A stretch of DNA of 64,000 bases, taken from NCBI GenBank assembly GCA_028825475.1, contig JAPKAB010000007.1:1-64000 (forward strand), written 5' to 3'. The notes below the pieces were generated by a model. The model ran no database searches. It was not told the origin of the DNA and was given only the letters and a program-made list of their open reading frames with translations. Source of the stretch: Ascidiaceihabitans sp. (GTDB taxonomy: Bacteria > Pseudomonadota > Alphaproteobacteria > Rhodobacterales > Rhodobacteraceae). The position numbers were made by a program, and so were the translations under genes. Shown here in pieces: positions 1-9,895 of this stretch (positions are counted from its first letter, which is position 1; the number at the start of each line of letters is the position of its first letter).

Positions 1-2
1 AG

Positions 3-1001
3 GCCGCGCCAGTGCAATCCCTAAACGTGGGTGCGGCGTGGTCCTGGAGAGGGGACGCCATCCGTGTGGATGGCCCGGCTGAAGTGTTGTGGCTAGATAG
101 AGCGGATGAATCAAAAAATTTACGCAAACGGGCGGCACGAATGGTGCACCGTTTGGTAGGCGCAGCAGTTGATCATAAACCGCTCGTTCCACATGAGTTT
201 ACGGATGAAAATCCGCTTGTGGATAGCAGTTTTGTCGTCACCGATGGGGCGCAAAGCTACACTGTGACTTTGATTGAAGTTGGGCGTGGTTCTCAGCCAT
301 TACTAATGTTTTTGGACGAAATCCCACCTCGTGGTTGTGACCTTTGGGTCGTGCATCACACTTTGGGTGTGGTTTCGTCTAATTCTATGGGTCCAGAAAG
401 TGGTGGCGTGATTTGTTTTACGCCGGGAACACGCATCCTGACGCCAGATGGGCTTTGTTTGGTCCAGAATCTTCGTGAAGGCGACATGGTTCAGACCAAA
501 GACAATGGTGCGCAAGAGATCGTTTGGAAAGGTGCGCGTCGCATGACTGGGGCACGCATGTTTGCGATGCCACACTTGCGTCCAATCCGCATCCGCATGG
601 GCGCTCTTGGTGTCGAACGTCCCGATGAAGAGCTATTGGTGTCACCGAGCCACCGGATGTTGATCCAAGGGGATGAGGCAATGGCCTTGTTCAATACGCC
701 CGAAATTTTGGTCGCGGCAAAGGATTTGATCAACGGTAAGACTGTGACGGTTGATGTGACTGTTCCAGAGGTGACTTATATTCACTTGCTGTTATCGGAT
801 CATCAAATTTTGTGGGCGAATGGCGTTGAAACTGAAAGCTTCCATCCAGCCAGTGCAGCACTTACAACCCTTGATGCTTCGGATCGTACGCGACTTATGG
901 CGCAATTCCCCGACTTGGAATTTGATCCACATACTTATGGTGGCTACGCACGTCGCAATCTTTCGGCAACTGAAGCTGCAATAATGAACCACGTGGCCTA
1001 A
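3..1001 (+). CDS. Hint (Hedgehog/intein-like) domain protein, 5'-truncated by window edge
   Basis: The reading frame is open to the left edge of the window, so the true start probably lies outside it; a GTG at 12 is only the first possible start visible. Counting from that GTG (329 residues), residues 132-270 form a Hint_2-type domain that begins with the typical Cys-Phe-x-Pro-Gly-Thr block at about residue 135 and contains a late SPSHRM-type block. The Hint fold is the self-processing module of hedgehog and intein proteins. Roseobacters carry many such stand-alone proteins, and their targets and processing are mostly unknown. The N-terminal 130 residues are not recognised. No signal peptide can be judged because the start is missing. 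Confidence 0.8.
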   Translation, partial: AAPVQSLNVGAAWSWRGDAIRVDGPAEVLWLDRADESKNLRKRAARMVHRLVGAAVDHKPLVPHEFTDENPLVDSSFVVTDGAQSYTVTLIEVGRGSQPLLMFLDEIPPRGCDLWVVHHTLGVVSSNSMGPESGGVICFTPGTRILTPDGLCLVQNLREGDMVQTKDNGAQEIVWKGARRMTGARMFAMPHLRPIRIRMGALGVERPDEELLVSPSHRMLIQGDEAMALFNTPEILVAAKDLINGKTVTVDVTVPEVTYIHLLLSDHQILWANGVETESFHPASAALTTLDASDRTRLMAQFPDLEFDPHTYGGYARRNLSATEAAIMNHVA

Positions 1002-1019
1002 ACGGCGACGTGGCTCTCT

Positions 1020-1580
1020 TTACTCAGTTTTTATTAGCTCTGCGATGATCGCTTTGGCACTTTCTGATGACCAATCGGCATCACCACGCAGTCGCGCAAT
1101 TTCTTTACCACTGGGGTCCATGATCACCGTGATAGGCAATCCAAAAATACCCATTTGGCTGGCAAGTGCTTGCTTGGGGTCCTGATACCGCGGAAGGTTT
1201 TCAATGCCTGAATCCGCGAAGAATTTTGAAATGCCCGCAGGGGTGTTGCGACCAGTTGCGATTGTAACAACTTCAAAGTTGTCACCACCAAATTCAGTCT
1301 GTAGGTCTGACAGCATTGGCATTTCTTTGCGACAAGGTGCACACCACGTTGCCCAAAAATTTACCAAGACATATTTGCCGCTGTAGTCGTCTAAGGTTTT
1401 CTTGCCGCCGCTGTCTGGCAAAAAGAATTCCGCGCTCGACGTGGCTTCTGGCGTTGAATGGAACACCAATTTTTTCATGTCACCGGTGCGCAAAGCCGCC
1501 ACTGCGGACGAGTCTGCAAAGCTAGGGGTGGCACCAAGGGCAATCGCCGTATACATGATCGCAGCAATATAACGTTTCAT
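1020..1580 (-). CDS. TlpA-family thiol:disulfide oxidoreductase, exported
   Basis: The 186-residue protein has an N-terminal signal peptide (about residues 1-22, ending AFAD-like). A thioredoxin fold follows with the redox motif WCAPC at residues 79-83 and the cis-Pro region LPITVIMD. TlpA-like proteins act in the periplasm as reductants or oxidants of exported proteins, for example in cytochrome c or oxidase maturation; the substrate cannot be told here. The gene is divergent from argH with only 22 bp between the start codons, so the two promoters must overlap or lie inside the genes. Confidence 0.88.
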   Translation of the reverse strand: MKRYIAAIMYTAIALGATPSFADSSAVAALRTGDMKKLVFHSTPEATSSAEFFLPDSGGKKTLDDYSGKYVLVNFWATWCAPCRKEMPMLSDLQTEFGGDNFEVVTIATGRNTPAGISKFFADSGIENLPRYQDPKQALASQMGIFGLPITVIMDPSGKEIARLRGDADWSSESAKAIIAELIKTE

Positions 1581-1602
1581 TTTCCCTCCGAAGGGTCAGA
1601 CG

Positions 1603-2994
1603 ATGACAAAGAAAACCAGCAATACCATGTGGGGCGGCCGTTTTGCCGCTGGACCAGACGCGATTATGGAGGCAATAAATGCCTCAATCGGTTTCGACCA
1701 GCGCATGGCTTCCCAAGATATCGAAGGCTCGCGCGCCCATGCCGCTATGTTGGCGGCGACAGGCATTATTACAGATAGTGATGCTGAAGCCATTCGTGAA
1801 GGCCTTCTCACGGTCTTGTCAGAAATTGAGGGTGGAACGTTTCAGTTCTCGACCGCGCTGGAAGACATTCACATGAATGTGGAAAGCCGTTTGAAAGAAA
1901 TCATCGGCGAACCTGCAGGTCGTTTGCACACAGGTCGTTCGCGAAATGACCAAGTGGCGACTGACTTTAAGCTGTGGGTGCGTGATCAATTCGACGCTGC
2001 CGAAGCTGGTTTGATTGCTTTGATCCAAGCCCTTTTGGGGCAAGCAGAAGCAGGGGCCGATTGGGTAATGCCTGGTTTTACGCACCTTCAAACCGCGCAA
2101 CCTGTAACATGGGGCCACCACATGATGGCCTATGTTGAAATGTTTGGCCGTGATTTGTCCCGTGTGCGGGATGCACGCAAGTGTATGAACGAATCCCCAC
2201 TTGGTGCTGCGGCACTTGCTGGCACGTCTTTCCCGATTGATCGCCACATGACTGCTGAAGCTTTGGGCTTTGACCGTCCATCAGCCAACTCACTGGACGC
2301 AGTGTCCGACCGTGACTTTGCGTTGGATTTCCTAAGCGTGGCCAGCATCACTGCGATGCACCTGTCCCGTTTTGCTGAAGAGTTGGTAATCTGGTCCTCC
2401 GCTCAGTTCCGTTTCGTTACACTGTCGGACCGTTTTTCGACAGGTTCTTCAATCATGCCACAAAAGAAAAACCCGGATGCCGCCGAATTGATCCGCGCCA
2501 AAGTTGGTCGGATTTATGGCGCAAATACTGGGTTGATGATGGTGATGAAGGGGCTGCCGCTGGCCTATTCCAAGGACATGCAGGAAGATAAAGAGCAAGT
2601 CTTTGATGCGGCTGATTCATGGATGCTGGCGATGGCTGCGATGGAGGGTATGGTCAAAGATATGACCGCCAATCGTGATAGCTTAAAAGCTGCCGCTGGG
2701 TCAGGGTTTAGCACCGCAACAGATTTGGCCGACTGGTTGGTTCGCGTTTTGGGCATGCCATTCCGCGATGCGCACCACGTGACCGGAACGCTTGTTGCGC
2801 TTGCTGAAAACAAAGACTGTGATCTACCCGATCTAACTCTTGAAGATATGAAATCAGCCCACGAACATATTACAGCCGAAGTCTTTGACGTCTTAGGCGT
2901 GCAAAATTCCGTGGATTCGCGTATGTCATATGGCGGAACAGCACCTGCGCAAGTGCGCATTCAGGTGCGGCGCTGGAAGGATATATTGAAATGA
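1603..2994 (+). CDS. argH: argininosuccinate lyase
   Basis: The enzyme splits argininosuccinate into arginine and fumarate, the last step of arginine synthesis, as a cytosolic homotetramer. The 463-residue length is normal. The fumarase/aspartase signature [12 protein letters not shown] is present near residue 281, and the N-terminal block MWGGRF is typical of ArgH. The stop codon overlaps the start of the following small lipoprotein (ATGA at 2991-2994), so translation of the two is probably coupled. Confidence 0.97.
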   Translation: MTKKTSNTMWGGRFAAGPDAIMEAINASIGFDQRMASQDIEGSRAHAAMLAATGIITDSDAEAIREGLLTVLSEIEGGTFQFSTALEDIHMNVESRLKEIIGEPAGRLHTGRSRNDQVATDFKLWVRDQFDAAEAGLIALIQALLGQAEAGADWVMPGFTHLQTAQPVTWGHHMMAYVEMFGRDLSRVRDARKCMNESPLGAAALAGTSFPIDRHMTAEALGFDRPSANSLDAVSDRDFALDFLSVASITAMHLSRFAEELVIWSSAQFRFVTLSDRFSTGSSIMPQKKNPDAAELIRAKVGRIYGANTGLMMVMKGLPLAYSKDMQEDKEQVFDAADSWMLAMAAMEGMVKDMTANRDSLKAAAGSGFSTATDLADWLVRVLGMPFRDAHHVTGTLVALAENKDCDLPDLTLEDMKSAHEHITAEVFDVLGVQNSVDSRMSYGGTAPAQVRIQVRRWKDILK

Positions 2995-3167
2995 TCCGTT
3001 TTATTGCCCTTATTGCAGTGGCAGCACTTGCGTCTTGCGGCGTAGATGGTCCGCCGATTAAGCCTACTGTAAGCACTGGTATTAACGTTGGTTCGGGTGG
3101 CGTGAAGACAGGTGTAAACCTTGGCGCAAGTAAGGGTCCATTGTCTGTCAATTGGAACCTGCTTTGA
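2991..3167 (+). CDS. small lipoprotein, 58 residues, between argH and DUF2834
   Basis: This short gene starts at the ATG overlapping the argH stop and ends in TGA overlapping the next ATG (TGATG at 3165-3169). The product starts [17 protein letters not shown], a classic lipoprotein signal with lipobox LASC at residues 13-16, followed by a Gly/Val/Asn-rich tail of about 42 residues. Roseobacters often have a tiny lipoprotein after argH (recalled, not checked), and its role is unknown. The double start/stop overlap and the clean lipobox make it a likely real gene. Confidence 0.75.
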   Translation: MIRFIALIAVAALASCGVDGPPIKPTVSTGINVGSGGVKTGVNLGASKGPLSVNWNLL

Positions 3168-3487
3168 TGCCGTCACCGTTGCGAATGATCTATTTGGCCC
3201 TCGCCATCTGGGGCGCTATCCATCCGATGTATTACTTTACTCAGTGGTTCGCCCAAAACGGTTTCGACCTAATGGTTATGGTTGATGCGTGGCATGTGAA
3301 TGCTGCGTCTAGCGGCTTGGTCTGGGATTTAACAATCGCATTTATCGCGCTGACCGTATGGATCATTGCCGAAGTTGCCGTGCGGCGCAATTGGATTGCT
3401 TTGATCGCAATTCCAGCAACGATCTGCATCGGCGTTTCATGCGGTTTGCCACTGTATCTCTTTTTACGCACGCGGCCTGTAACATAG
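3167..3487 (+). CDS. DUF2834 family membrane protein
   Basis: The 106-residue protein has three hydrophobic segments and the DUF2834 pattern: an N-terminal YLALAIWG helix, a central WDLTIAFIALTVWI helix, a short basic loop, and a final helix ending in a PLYLFLRTR motif. The function of DUF2834 is unknown. The ATG at 3167 is preferred because it overlaps the stop of the upstream lipoprotein. An ATG at 3185 is also possible, while a TTG at 3152 would overlap the lipoprotein more deeply. Confidence 0.75.
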   Translation: MPSPLRMIYLALAIWGAIHPMYYFTQWFAQNGFDLMVMVDAWHVNAASSGLVWDLTIAFIALTVWIIAEVAVRRNWIALIAIPATICIGVSCGLPLYLFLRTRPVT

Positions 3488-3533
3488 GCCACTTGCCATT
3501 GATCTAGCCTCCAATTCGTGGCTATTCACAGGT

Positions 3534-4799
3534 ATGGATCATTTCTTATATAAAAACGGCGCATTGCACGCCGAAGATGTTCCGGTGGCCGAGATTGCCG
3601 CCGCCGTGGGCACGCCATTTTATGTGTACTCAACCGCGACATTGCTGCGCCACTTTAAGCTGTTTGATGATGCGCTTGAAGGTATGGACCATCTGGTCTG
3701 CTACGCGATGAAAGCGGCCAGCAACCAAGCGATCCTTAAGACGCTGGGCGATGCTGGTGCAGGCATGGATGTGGTCTCTGGCGGTGAATATATGCGGGCA
3801 AAAGCCGCAGGTGTTCCGGGTGACCGCATTGTGTTTTCTGGTGTCGGCAAAACGGCTGATGAAATTCGCCTCGCGTTGACCGGTGGTATCCGCCAATTCA
3901 ACGTGGAATCGGAACCTGAGATGCAGGTGCTGAATGCCGTCGCGCTTGAGCTAGGCGTCGTTGCGCCGATCACCATTCGCGTGAACCCTGATGTCGATGC
4001 CAAAACTCACGCCAAGATTGCGACTGGCAAATCTGAAAATAAATTTGGTATTCCGATTTCGCGCGCGCATGAAGTTTATGCAATGGCTGGCGCGATGAAG
4101 GGGCTAGATGTCATTGGCATCGATGTTCACATCGGCAGCCAGCTAACAGATTTGGCACCGTTTGAGGCCGCCTATAATAAAGTGGCAGAACTGACCGAAG
4201 AGTTGCGCGCCCAAGGCCACAACATCAAACGACTAGATTTGGGCGGCGGTCTTGGAATTCCATATGAGCGTTCGAACGAAGCACCACCATTGCCAAGTGA
4301 TTATGGCGCGTTGGTGAAACGCACGCTTGGTCATTTGGGATGCGAAATTGAAATCGAGCCCGGGCGTTTGATCGCGGGCAACGCGGGCCTGATGGTCAGC
4401 GAAGTGATCTACGTCAAAGAAGGCGAAGACCGTGAATTCCTTATCATTGACGGTGCGATGAACGATTTGATCCGTCCTGCAATGTACGATGCACACCATG
4501 ATATCGTGCCTGTTGTTGAACCTGCTGCTGGTATCGAAATGGCAAAATACGATGTTGTTGGTCCGGTTTGTGAGTCTGGCGACACATTCGCCAAACACCG
4601 CGAAATGGCACCGATGAAGTCAGGCGATTTGGTCGCGTTTCGCAGTGCTGGTGCATACGGCGCAGTTATGGCGAGCGAATATAACAGTCGCCCGCTTATC
4701 CCTGAGGTTTTGGTCAACGGCGATCAATTTGCGGTTATCCGCGCACGCCCAACCTTTGACGAAATGATAAATCGAGATACCATACCAGAATGGCTTTAG
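3534..4799 (+). CDS. lysA: diaminopimelate decarboxylase
   Basis: A PLP enzyme that decarboxylates meso-diaminopimelate to lysine, the last step of the DAP pathway. The 421-residue fold-type III protein carries the PLP lysine in YAMKAAS near residue 60, the HIGSQ block near 201, the glycine-rich phosphate loop GGGLGIPY near 238, EPGRLI near 276, and the substrate-side CESGD near residue 344. It follows DUF2834 by 46 bp and precedes the TIGR02302 gene by 38 bp, so the run from argH may be one transcript. Confidence 0.97.
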   Translation: MDHFLYKNGALHAEDVPVAEIAAAVGTPFYVYSTATLLRHFKLFDDALEGMDHLVCYAMKAASNQAILKTLGDAGAGMDVVSGGEYMRAKAAGVPGDRIVFSGVGKTADEIRLALTGGIRQFNVESEPEMQVLNAVALELGVVAPITIRVNPDVDAKTHAKIATGKSENKFGIPISRAHEVYAMAGAMKGLDVIGIDVHIGSQLTDLAPFEAAYNKVAELTEELRAQGHNIKRLDLGGGLGIPYERSNEAPPLPSDYGALVKRTLGHLGCEIEIEPGRLIAGNAGLMVSEVIYVKEGEDREFLIIDGAMNDLIRPAMYDAHHDIVPVVEPAAGIEMAKYDVVGPVCESGDTFAKHREMAPMKSGDLVAFRSAGAYGAVMASEYNSRPLIPEVLVNGDQFAVIRARPTFDEMINRDTIPEWL

Positions 4800-4837
4800 G
4801 CGCGTTGATGCGCCAAAGATGAGTTGGAGTGGTATAA

Positions 4838-7396
4838 ATGGTGTCAAAACCTTCTCAGCCAGAAGTTCAGCGCGGGCTAACAGCCTTGCGCTGGCCGCTA
4901 CGGCTTACATGGTTGGGTATGTGTTTCGAAAGCGCAGCTTACGCGCTTTGGCCGTTGTTGAGTGTCGTTCTTGTTGTAGTCGCTGCTTTGATGTTTGGCC
5001 TACATGATGTCCTTCCAATTGATTTTCTTTGGATAGGAACGGTTGTGGCGGCATTTGCAGGGGCAGGCGCGCTTGCATTTGCGGTGCTTCGGTTCCGCCC
5101 CCCATCCAAAGCAGACGCAATTGAGCGTTTGGATCAAAGTCTTTCCGGTCGTCCAATTCAAGCGCTGACGGATACCCAAGCCATTGGTTCAGCCGATTCA
5201 GCCTCTGCATCAGTCTGGGCTGCTCACCAAACACGAATGATCGCAAAAACAGTGGCTGCGAAGGCAGTGCCCGCCAAAGTGCGTATCGCTTCGCTTGATC
5301 CGTTTGCACTGCGCTATGTTGCAGTGGTTTTCTTTGCGGTTGCATTGGTTTTTGGGTCGGTTTTGCGTGTTGGGACCGTTGGTGCCGTGGTCGGTCCTCT
5401 TGATGCGTTGGCGACTGGTCCGGTTTGGGAGGGGTGGATTGATCCGCCGCGATACACTGGTCGCCCAACGCTTTATTTGAACGACCAACCGCAGGGCGAT
5501 CTCTCCGCCCCAGTCGGTAGCATGATTACCTTACGTCTTTACGGTGAGGTTGGTGTGCTGGCTTTTTCAGAAACAGTTTCAGGGCGCACAGTCTTTCCAG
5601 CTGCGGCTACCAAAACGCAGGATTTTCAAATCCTGAAAGACGGGGAATTGTCGATTGATGGGCCGAACGGACGACGTTGGTCGGTCACTGTGGTGCTTGA
5701 CGCTCGCCCAATCATCACTTCGCTAAAATCAATCGACAGTGATGTAAATGGAGTGATGACTCTACCGTTCGCTGCGGGAGATGATTACGGGATCGAAAGC
5801 GGCAAGGCGCAATTCTCCCTCGATTTGGAGGAGGTTTCACGACGTCATGGTTTAAGTGTTCCCCCTGAAGAGCGTCCTGAGTTAACCGTTTCTTTGCCAA
5901 TGCCAGTCGTTGGTGATCGCAGTGGGTTTGAGGAAAATTTGGTAGAGGATTTTTCCAAGCACCCATGGGCAAACCTACCTGTTAATGTGCACCTCAGTGT
6001 GCTGGATGCGGCAGAACAGCAATCTCTGTCAGAACCTATCGCGGTTCTTTTGCCCGGTCGTCACTTCTTTGACCCGATGGCGGCTGCCATTATTGAACAG
6101 CGGCGCGATTTGTTGTGGTCGCGTGAAAACGCTGAACGGATTTCGCAAATCCTTCGTGCGATTAGCCATCGTCCAGAAGACGCATTTCGCAAAGAGGTGA
6201 TGCAACTTCGTCTTCGAAAGTTGATAAAGCAACTTGAAGCATGGAACGCATTGGATCGCCTGACGACTGACGCACAGGAGGAGCTGGCTGAAGAACTTTG
6301 GGTATTGGCCGTCGAGCTTGAAGAAGGTGACTTAGAGGATGCTTTAGAGTGGATGCGTCAAGCGCAAGAGCGATTGAACCAAGCGATGCGAGATGGGGCG
6401 ACCAATGCTGAAATTGCAGAGCTTATGCAGGAATTGCGCCGCGCAACCGAAGAATATTTGAAACAGCTTCAGCAGCGACAATCCCAAGAGACTGATAAAC
6501 CTCCCCAAGAGGGCGGGAATGCCTCACAGATGTCTCAAGACGACCTACAGCGCATGATGGACCGCATCCAAGAACTGATGGAGCAAGGGCGGATGGCTGA
6601 GGCAGAAGAGGCTCTAAAAGAACTGCAAGAGATGATAGAGAACATGCGGGTTTCTGAGGGTGAGGGTCAAGGCGGTGAAACCGCAGGAGAACAAGCTATG
6701 GAAGGTTTGTCCAATACCTTGCGCGAACAACAAGGGCTGAATGATCAGGCGTTCCGTGATCTGCAAGAACAGTTCAATCCCAATGCTCAAGCTGGTGAAG
6801 GCGACGACAATGTGGGACGCAATGGGGGACAGGGCGAGGGTGAAAGCCACGAAGGTAATGGTGGTGAGGGCAGTGGTGATGGCGCGGCCAGAACCCAATC
6901 TGGCCAAGAGGAGAGCCTCGCTGATCGTCAACAAGCTTTGCGTGATGAACTTGAGCGTCAACGGAATGCACTGCCGGGTGAAGGCACCCCTGAAGGGAAT
7001 GCAGCTCGCGAGTCCTTAGACCGTGCTGGACGTGCGATGGTGAATGCAGAGCGTGCATTGCGCCAAGATAAATTGGGCGAGGCGATTGATAGCCAAGCGC
7101 AGGCGATGGAAGCGCTACGTGATGGACTGCAATCCTTGGCCGAAGCAATGGGAGAGAGCCAGGGGGGCCAAAATTCAGATCAGGGAAAACAAGAAGCAAA
7201 TCGTAAATCCATGGACCCGCTAGGGCGGGGACAAGGTGGTAGCGGTGTGGACCCAGATGCTGAAGGCAACACTTCTGATGCAGAGGTGTATCGTCGAGCG
7301 CGCGATCTGCTTGCAGAAATTCGCCGCAGATCTGTCGAAGGTGAACGCCCCGAAGCTGAGTTGGATTACCTAAAGCGTCTTATAGATCGCTTCTGA
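4838..7396 (+). CDS. TIGR02302/DUF4175-type large membrane-anchored coiled-coil protein
   Basis: This 852-residue protein has two hydrophobic segments near residues 28-85 and a third near 155-175, then a long extracytoplasmic part. Residues about 420-600 are rich in Glu/Gln/Arg with heptad character, a predicted coiled coil. Residues 600-800 are Gly/Glu/Gln-rich low complexity. The pattern matches the alphaproteobacterial TIGR02302 family, whose function is unknown; a cell-envelope structural role is a guess. It converges on the zinc-ribbon gene with 2 bp between the two stops. Confidence 0.85.
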   Translation: MVSKPSQPEVQRGLTALRWPLRLTWLGMCFESAAYALWPLLSVVLVVVAALMFGLHDVLPIDFLWIGTVVAAFAGAGALAFAVLRFRPPSKADAIERLDQSLSGRPIQALTDTQAIGSADSASASVWAAHQTRMIAKTVAAKAVPAKVRIASLDPFALRYVAVVFFAVALVFGSVLRVGTVGAVVGPLDALATGPVWEGWIDPPRYTGRPTLYLNDQPQGDLSAPVGSMITLRLYGEVGVLAFSETVSGRTVFPAAATKTQDFQILKDGELSIDGPNGRRWSVTVVLDARPIITSLKSIDSDVNGVMTLPFAAGDDYGIESGKAQFSLDLEEVSRRHGLSVPPEERPELTVSLPMPVVGDRSGFEENLVEDFSKHPWANLPVNVHLSVLDAAEQQSLSEPIAVLLPGRHFFDPMAAAIIEQRRDLLWSRENAERISQILRAISHRPEDAFRKEVMQLRLRKLIKQLEAWNALDRLTTDAQEELAEELWVLAVELEEGDLEDALEWMRQAQERLNQAMRDGATNAEIAELMQELRRATEEYLKQLQQRQSQETDKPPQEGGNASQMSQDDLQRMMDRIQELMEQGRMAEAEEALKELQEMIENMRVSEGEGQGGETAGEQAMEGLSNTLREQQGLNDQAFRDLQEQFNPNAQAGEGDDNVGRNGGQGEGESHEGNGGEGSGDGAARTQSGQEESLADRQQALRDELERQRNALPGEGTPEGNAARESLDRAGRAMVNAERALRQDKLGEAIDSQAQAMEALRDGLQSLAEAMGESQGGQNSDQGKQEANRKSMDPLGRGQGGSGVDPDAEGNTSDAEVYRRARDLLAEIRRRSVEGERPEAELDYLKRLIDRF

Positions 7397-7398
7397 GC

Positions 7399-8163
7399 TT
7401 ACCCGTTGTTTTGGGACGCTGCCGTTGCATCCAGCCATTTTGCAAGACCTTGCAATTGACCGTCAAGCCATGTGCGACCTTGATCGACAATGGAGACATA
7501 ATTGCTAATTAATGGATCAACTTGTGGTACTGCTTTAGCAATGTCCGGCGCAAAAATATAGATCGCTGCCAATACAATCGCGATCAGAACGACTGTGATG
7601 AATCCAAACCTAAACCCGCGCTTCTTTTTGACAGGGGCGTCACCGTTTTCGGCGACAGCAAACTGGCGATCATTGGTTGAACGAAGGGTTGAATTGATTT
7701 CTTCGATATCAGGCAAAAGATCACGGCGTGATCCTAGAGCTGCTACAGACGTGTTGGCTTCGATCTCTTCGCCGCGCATACGGGCCATACGTTCACGCGC
7801 TTCACGTGCACGGCGTGCACCTTCATCGTCAACGCTGTCGTCGAATCCTAGATCAGGTTGGCTTTCGAGGCCTGTGTTCTCTTGGTCACGGATTTCTGCT
7901 TCATGCTCGGCCTCTTGGCGCAGAATATCTGCGACTGCGGGATCAATTTCTTTCCGCTGTGGCTGTGTTGAAATTTTAACGCGCTCTTCGTTTTCTGGAA
8001 TAGCTTCTGCAGCCACTTCTTCTTCGGTTGGGGGCGTGTGATCGGGGTGGTGTTGGAACCACGTTTGACCACAATTAGAACATTGAACATCACGCCCTTC
8101 GGTTGGAACAACCTCTGTTGGCACCTCGTATTGCGCATCGCAATTTGGACATATCAGCCGCAT
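7399..8163 (-). CDS. MJ0042-type zinc-ribbon protein with one membrane helix
   Basis: The N-terminal 35 residues form a zinc ribbon with two CxxC pairs (CPNC at 5-8, CSNC near 29-32), of the MJ0042/zinc-ribbon_5 type. A long acidic, charged linker follows, then one membrane helix near residues 190-212 (FITVVLIAIVLAAIYIF) and a short tail. Alphaproteobacteria commonly have one such protein next to ftsE/ftsX, divergently transcribed as here. The partner and function are unknown. The 152 bp between this start and the ftsE GTG hold both promoters. Confidence 0.8.
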   Translation of the reverse strand: MRLICPNCDAQYEVPTEVVPTEGRDVQCSNCGQTWFQHHPDHTPPTEEEVAAEAIPENEERVKISTQPQRKEIDPAVADILRQEAEHEAEIRDQENTGLESQPDLGFDDSVDDEGARRAREARERMARMRGEEIEANTSVAALGSRRDLLPDIEEINSTLRSTNDRQFAVAENGDAPVKKKRGFRFGFITVVLIAIVLAAIYIFAPDIAKAVPQVDPLISNYVSIVDQGRTWLDGQLQGLAKWLDATAASQNNG

Positions 8164-8315
8164 TTTCTATTTTGACCCCCGTCAATTCCTTGATACTTAA
8201 CATATGTTGCGACGAATGGGCATAAAAGTGCTATTTGCGGTCAACGGCTTAGAGGCGGTGGATTGCAACGGGACCGATGCTCAGGCACAACAGGTCCAAC
8301 GAATTGGGGAACCCC

Positions 8316-8993
8316 GTGATTGAGCTAGAAAATGTTGCTTATAGCTATGGTGGTGGCGAGTTGCTGTCCGATATTTCTATTAAGTTGGCACCAGGGTCGT
8401 TCTATTTTCTGACCGGTCCGTCAGGCGCTGGAAAAACAACCCTTCTAAAACTGTGCTATGGCGCGTTGCTGCCAACCGCTGGACAAGTCCGGATTATGGG
8501 CAATGATGTTCGCAATCTTGATCGTGATGGCGTTGCCATGATGCGGCGCAATGTTGGTGTTGTGCATCAAGATGTTAAGTTTTTGGACCATCTGCCTGTT
8601 GCAGACAACATTGCGCTGCCTCTCACAGTATCTGGTCGTCAAAACGAAGCAGGCGGTGCGGATTTGGGTGAGCTGCTGGCATGGGTTGGACTGAACCACC
8701 GTTCAGCGGGATTGCCGCCAGAGTTGTCTGGTGGGGAGCGCCAACGTGCTGCTCTAGCTCGGGCTGTCATTATGTCGCCAGATGTTGTGTTGGCAGATGA
8801 GCCCACAGGGAACGTCGATTGGGAGATGTCTCAGCGGTTGTTGAAGTTGTTGATTGAATTAAATAAAATGGGCAAAACGGTTTTGATCGCAACGCACGAT
8901 CTATCTCTTATTCGTGCCGCTAAATCGGAAGTCCAAGCGCGTGTATTACGGATTTCAAACCGTCGATTGCAATTGGCAGGGGCAGATTTGTGA
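8316..8993 (+). CDS. ftsE: cell-division ABC ATPase FtsE
   Basis: FtsE is the ATPase of the FtsEX complex, which controls peptidoglycan hydrolases at the septum. The 225-residue protein has Walker A GPSGAGKTT, the ABC signature LSGGERQ, and Walker B VVLADEPTG with the adjacent NVD. The GTG at 8316 is chosen because it gives the normal FtsE beginning (M/V-IELENVAYSYGG) behind a GGGGA ribosome site. An in-frame ATG at 8277 would add 13 unusual residues. A plausible promoter (TTGACC, 16 bp, TACTTA) lies at 8173-8200. The stop overlaps the ftsX start. Confidence 0.95.
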   Translation: MIELENVAYSYGGGELLSDISIKLAPGSFYFLTGPSGAGKTTLLKLCYGALLPTAGQVRIMGNDVRNLDRDGVAMMRRNVGVVHQDVKFLDHLPVADNIALPLTVSGRQNEAGGADLGELLAWVGLNHRSAGLPPELSGGERQRAALARAVIMSPDVVLADEPTGNVDWEMSQRLLKLLIELNKMGKTVLIATHDLSLIRAAKSEVQARVLRISNRRLQLAGADL

Positions 8994-9895
8994 AGTTTAC
9001 TGTGTCAGAGATGCGTTCCCTTCTTGCTGGCGACAAGCAAGCTGATCGCGTTGTTCCGCCTTCTGGCTTTACAGCACAACTTACTTTGTTTGCTGCAGCT
9101 GCGATGGCCTTTTTGGCTGTTTTCGCGCTGGCACTGTCACTCGCATCTGGCCGCTTGGCCGCCCGTTGGGGCGATGAGTTGGCCCGCACATCTACAATTA
9201 GGATCGTGGCACCTGTGGGTGAACGCGCAATTCAAACAGATGCAGCGTTACGAGTTTTGGAAACGACAGCGGGCGTGGAAACCGCGCGTGCTTTGACGGA
9301 CGCAGAGCAACAAGCGTTGCTATCACCATGGTTTGGATCAGGAATTGATTTGCGTAGTTTACCTGTTCCACGGTTGATCGAAGTGGTCGAAAATCCATCT
9401 GGTTTCGACGCAGAAGGCCTGCGGCTTCGGCTTGCGGCCGAAGTACCGGCAGCGTTTTTAGATGATCACACCCGCTGGCGTGCGCCATTGGTACAGGCGG
9501 CAAATCGCCTGCGTTTGTTGGGTTGGGTCGCGATTATTTTGATTGGTGCTGCAGTTGGCGCGATGGTAACTTTGGCAGCCAATGCAGCCCTTGCAGCGAA
9601 TGCACAGGTCGTTGCCGTTTTGCGTTTGGTTGGTGCGACAGACCGCTATATCGCTGAAGCGTTTATTCGGCGGTTTACCATCCGTGCCTTTATTGGTGCT
9701 GCTGTTGGTATGATTTTTGGAATGCTCGCCGTGCTGTTACTGCCTTCAGCAAGTGACGACGCAGGCTTCCTTACTGGACTGGGGTTTCAAGGAGTAGGGT
9801 GGCTTGCACCTTTGTTGATCCCTGTGGTGGCTGGGGGCGTTGCATTGATCGCGACGCGCATTGCCTCACGAAAAGCGTTGGAGGCGCTTAGCTAA
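8990..9895 (+). CDS. ftsX: cell-division permease-like protein FtsX
   Basis: This is the membrane partner of FtsE. The 301-residue protein has the expected four membrane segments (about 33-53, 175-197, 225-250 and 268-290) with the large periplasmic loop between helices 1 and 2 that contacts hydrolase activators. The start is a GTG at 8990 overlapping the ftsE TGA (GTGA), which indicates coupled translation. The N-terminal cytoplasmic tail is short, as in other alphaproteobacteria. The TAA stop overlaps the next ATG. Confidence 0.93.
   Translation: MKFTVSEMRSLLAGDKQADRVVPPSGFTAQLTLFAAAAMAFLAVFALALSLASGRLAARWGDELARTSTIRIVAPVGERAIQTDAALRVLETTAGVETARALTDAEQQALLSPWFGSGIDLRSLPVPRLIEVVENPSGFDAEGLRLRLAAEVPAAFLDDHTRWRAPLVQAANRLRLLGWVAIILIGAAVGAMVTLAANAALAANAQVVAVLRLVGATDRYIAEAFIRRFTIRAFIGAAVGMIFGMLAVLLLPSASDDAGFLTGLGFQGVGWLAPLLIPVVAGGVALIATRIASRKALEALS

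Noticed and set aside
1819..2247. 142-codon minus-strand open frame opposite argH.
   Set aside because: Shadow of argH codon bias; no recognisable protein features.
8174..8196. CCGTCAATTCCTTGA resembles a conserved 16S rRNA stretch.
   Set aside because: Only about 15 bases match, with no rRNA sequence around it; it lies in the ftsE promoter region and overlaps a plausible -35/-10 pair, so it is a coincidence.
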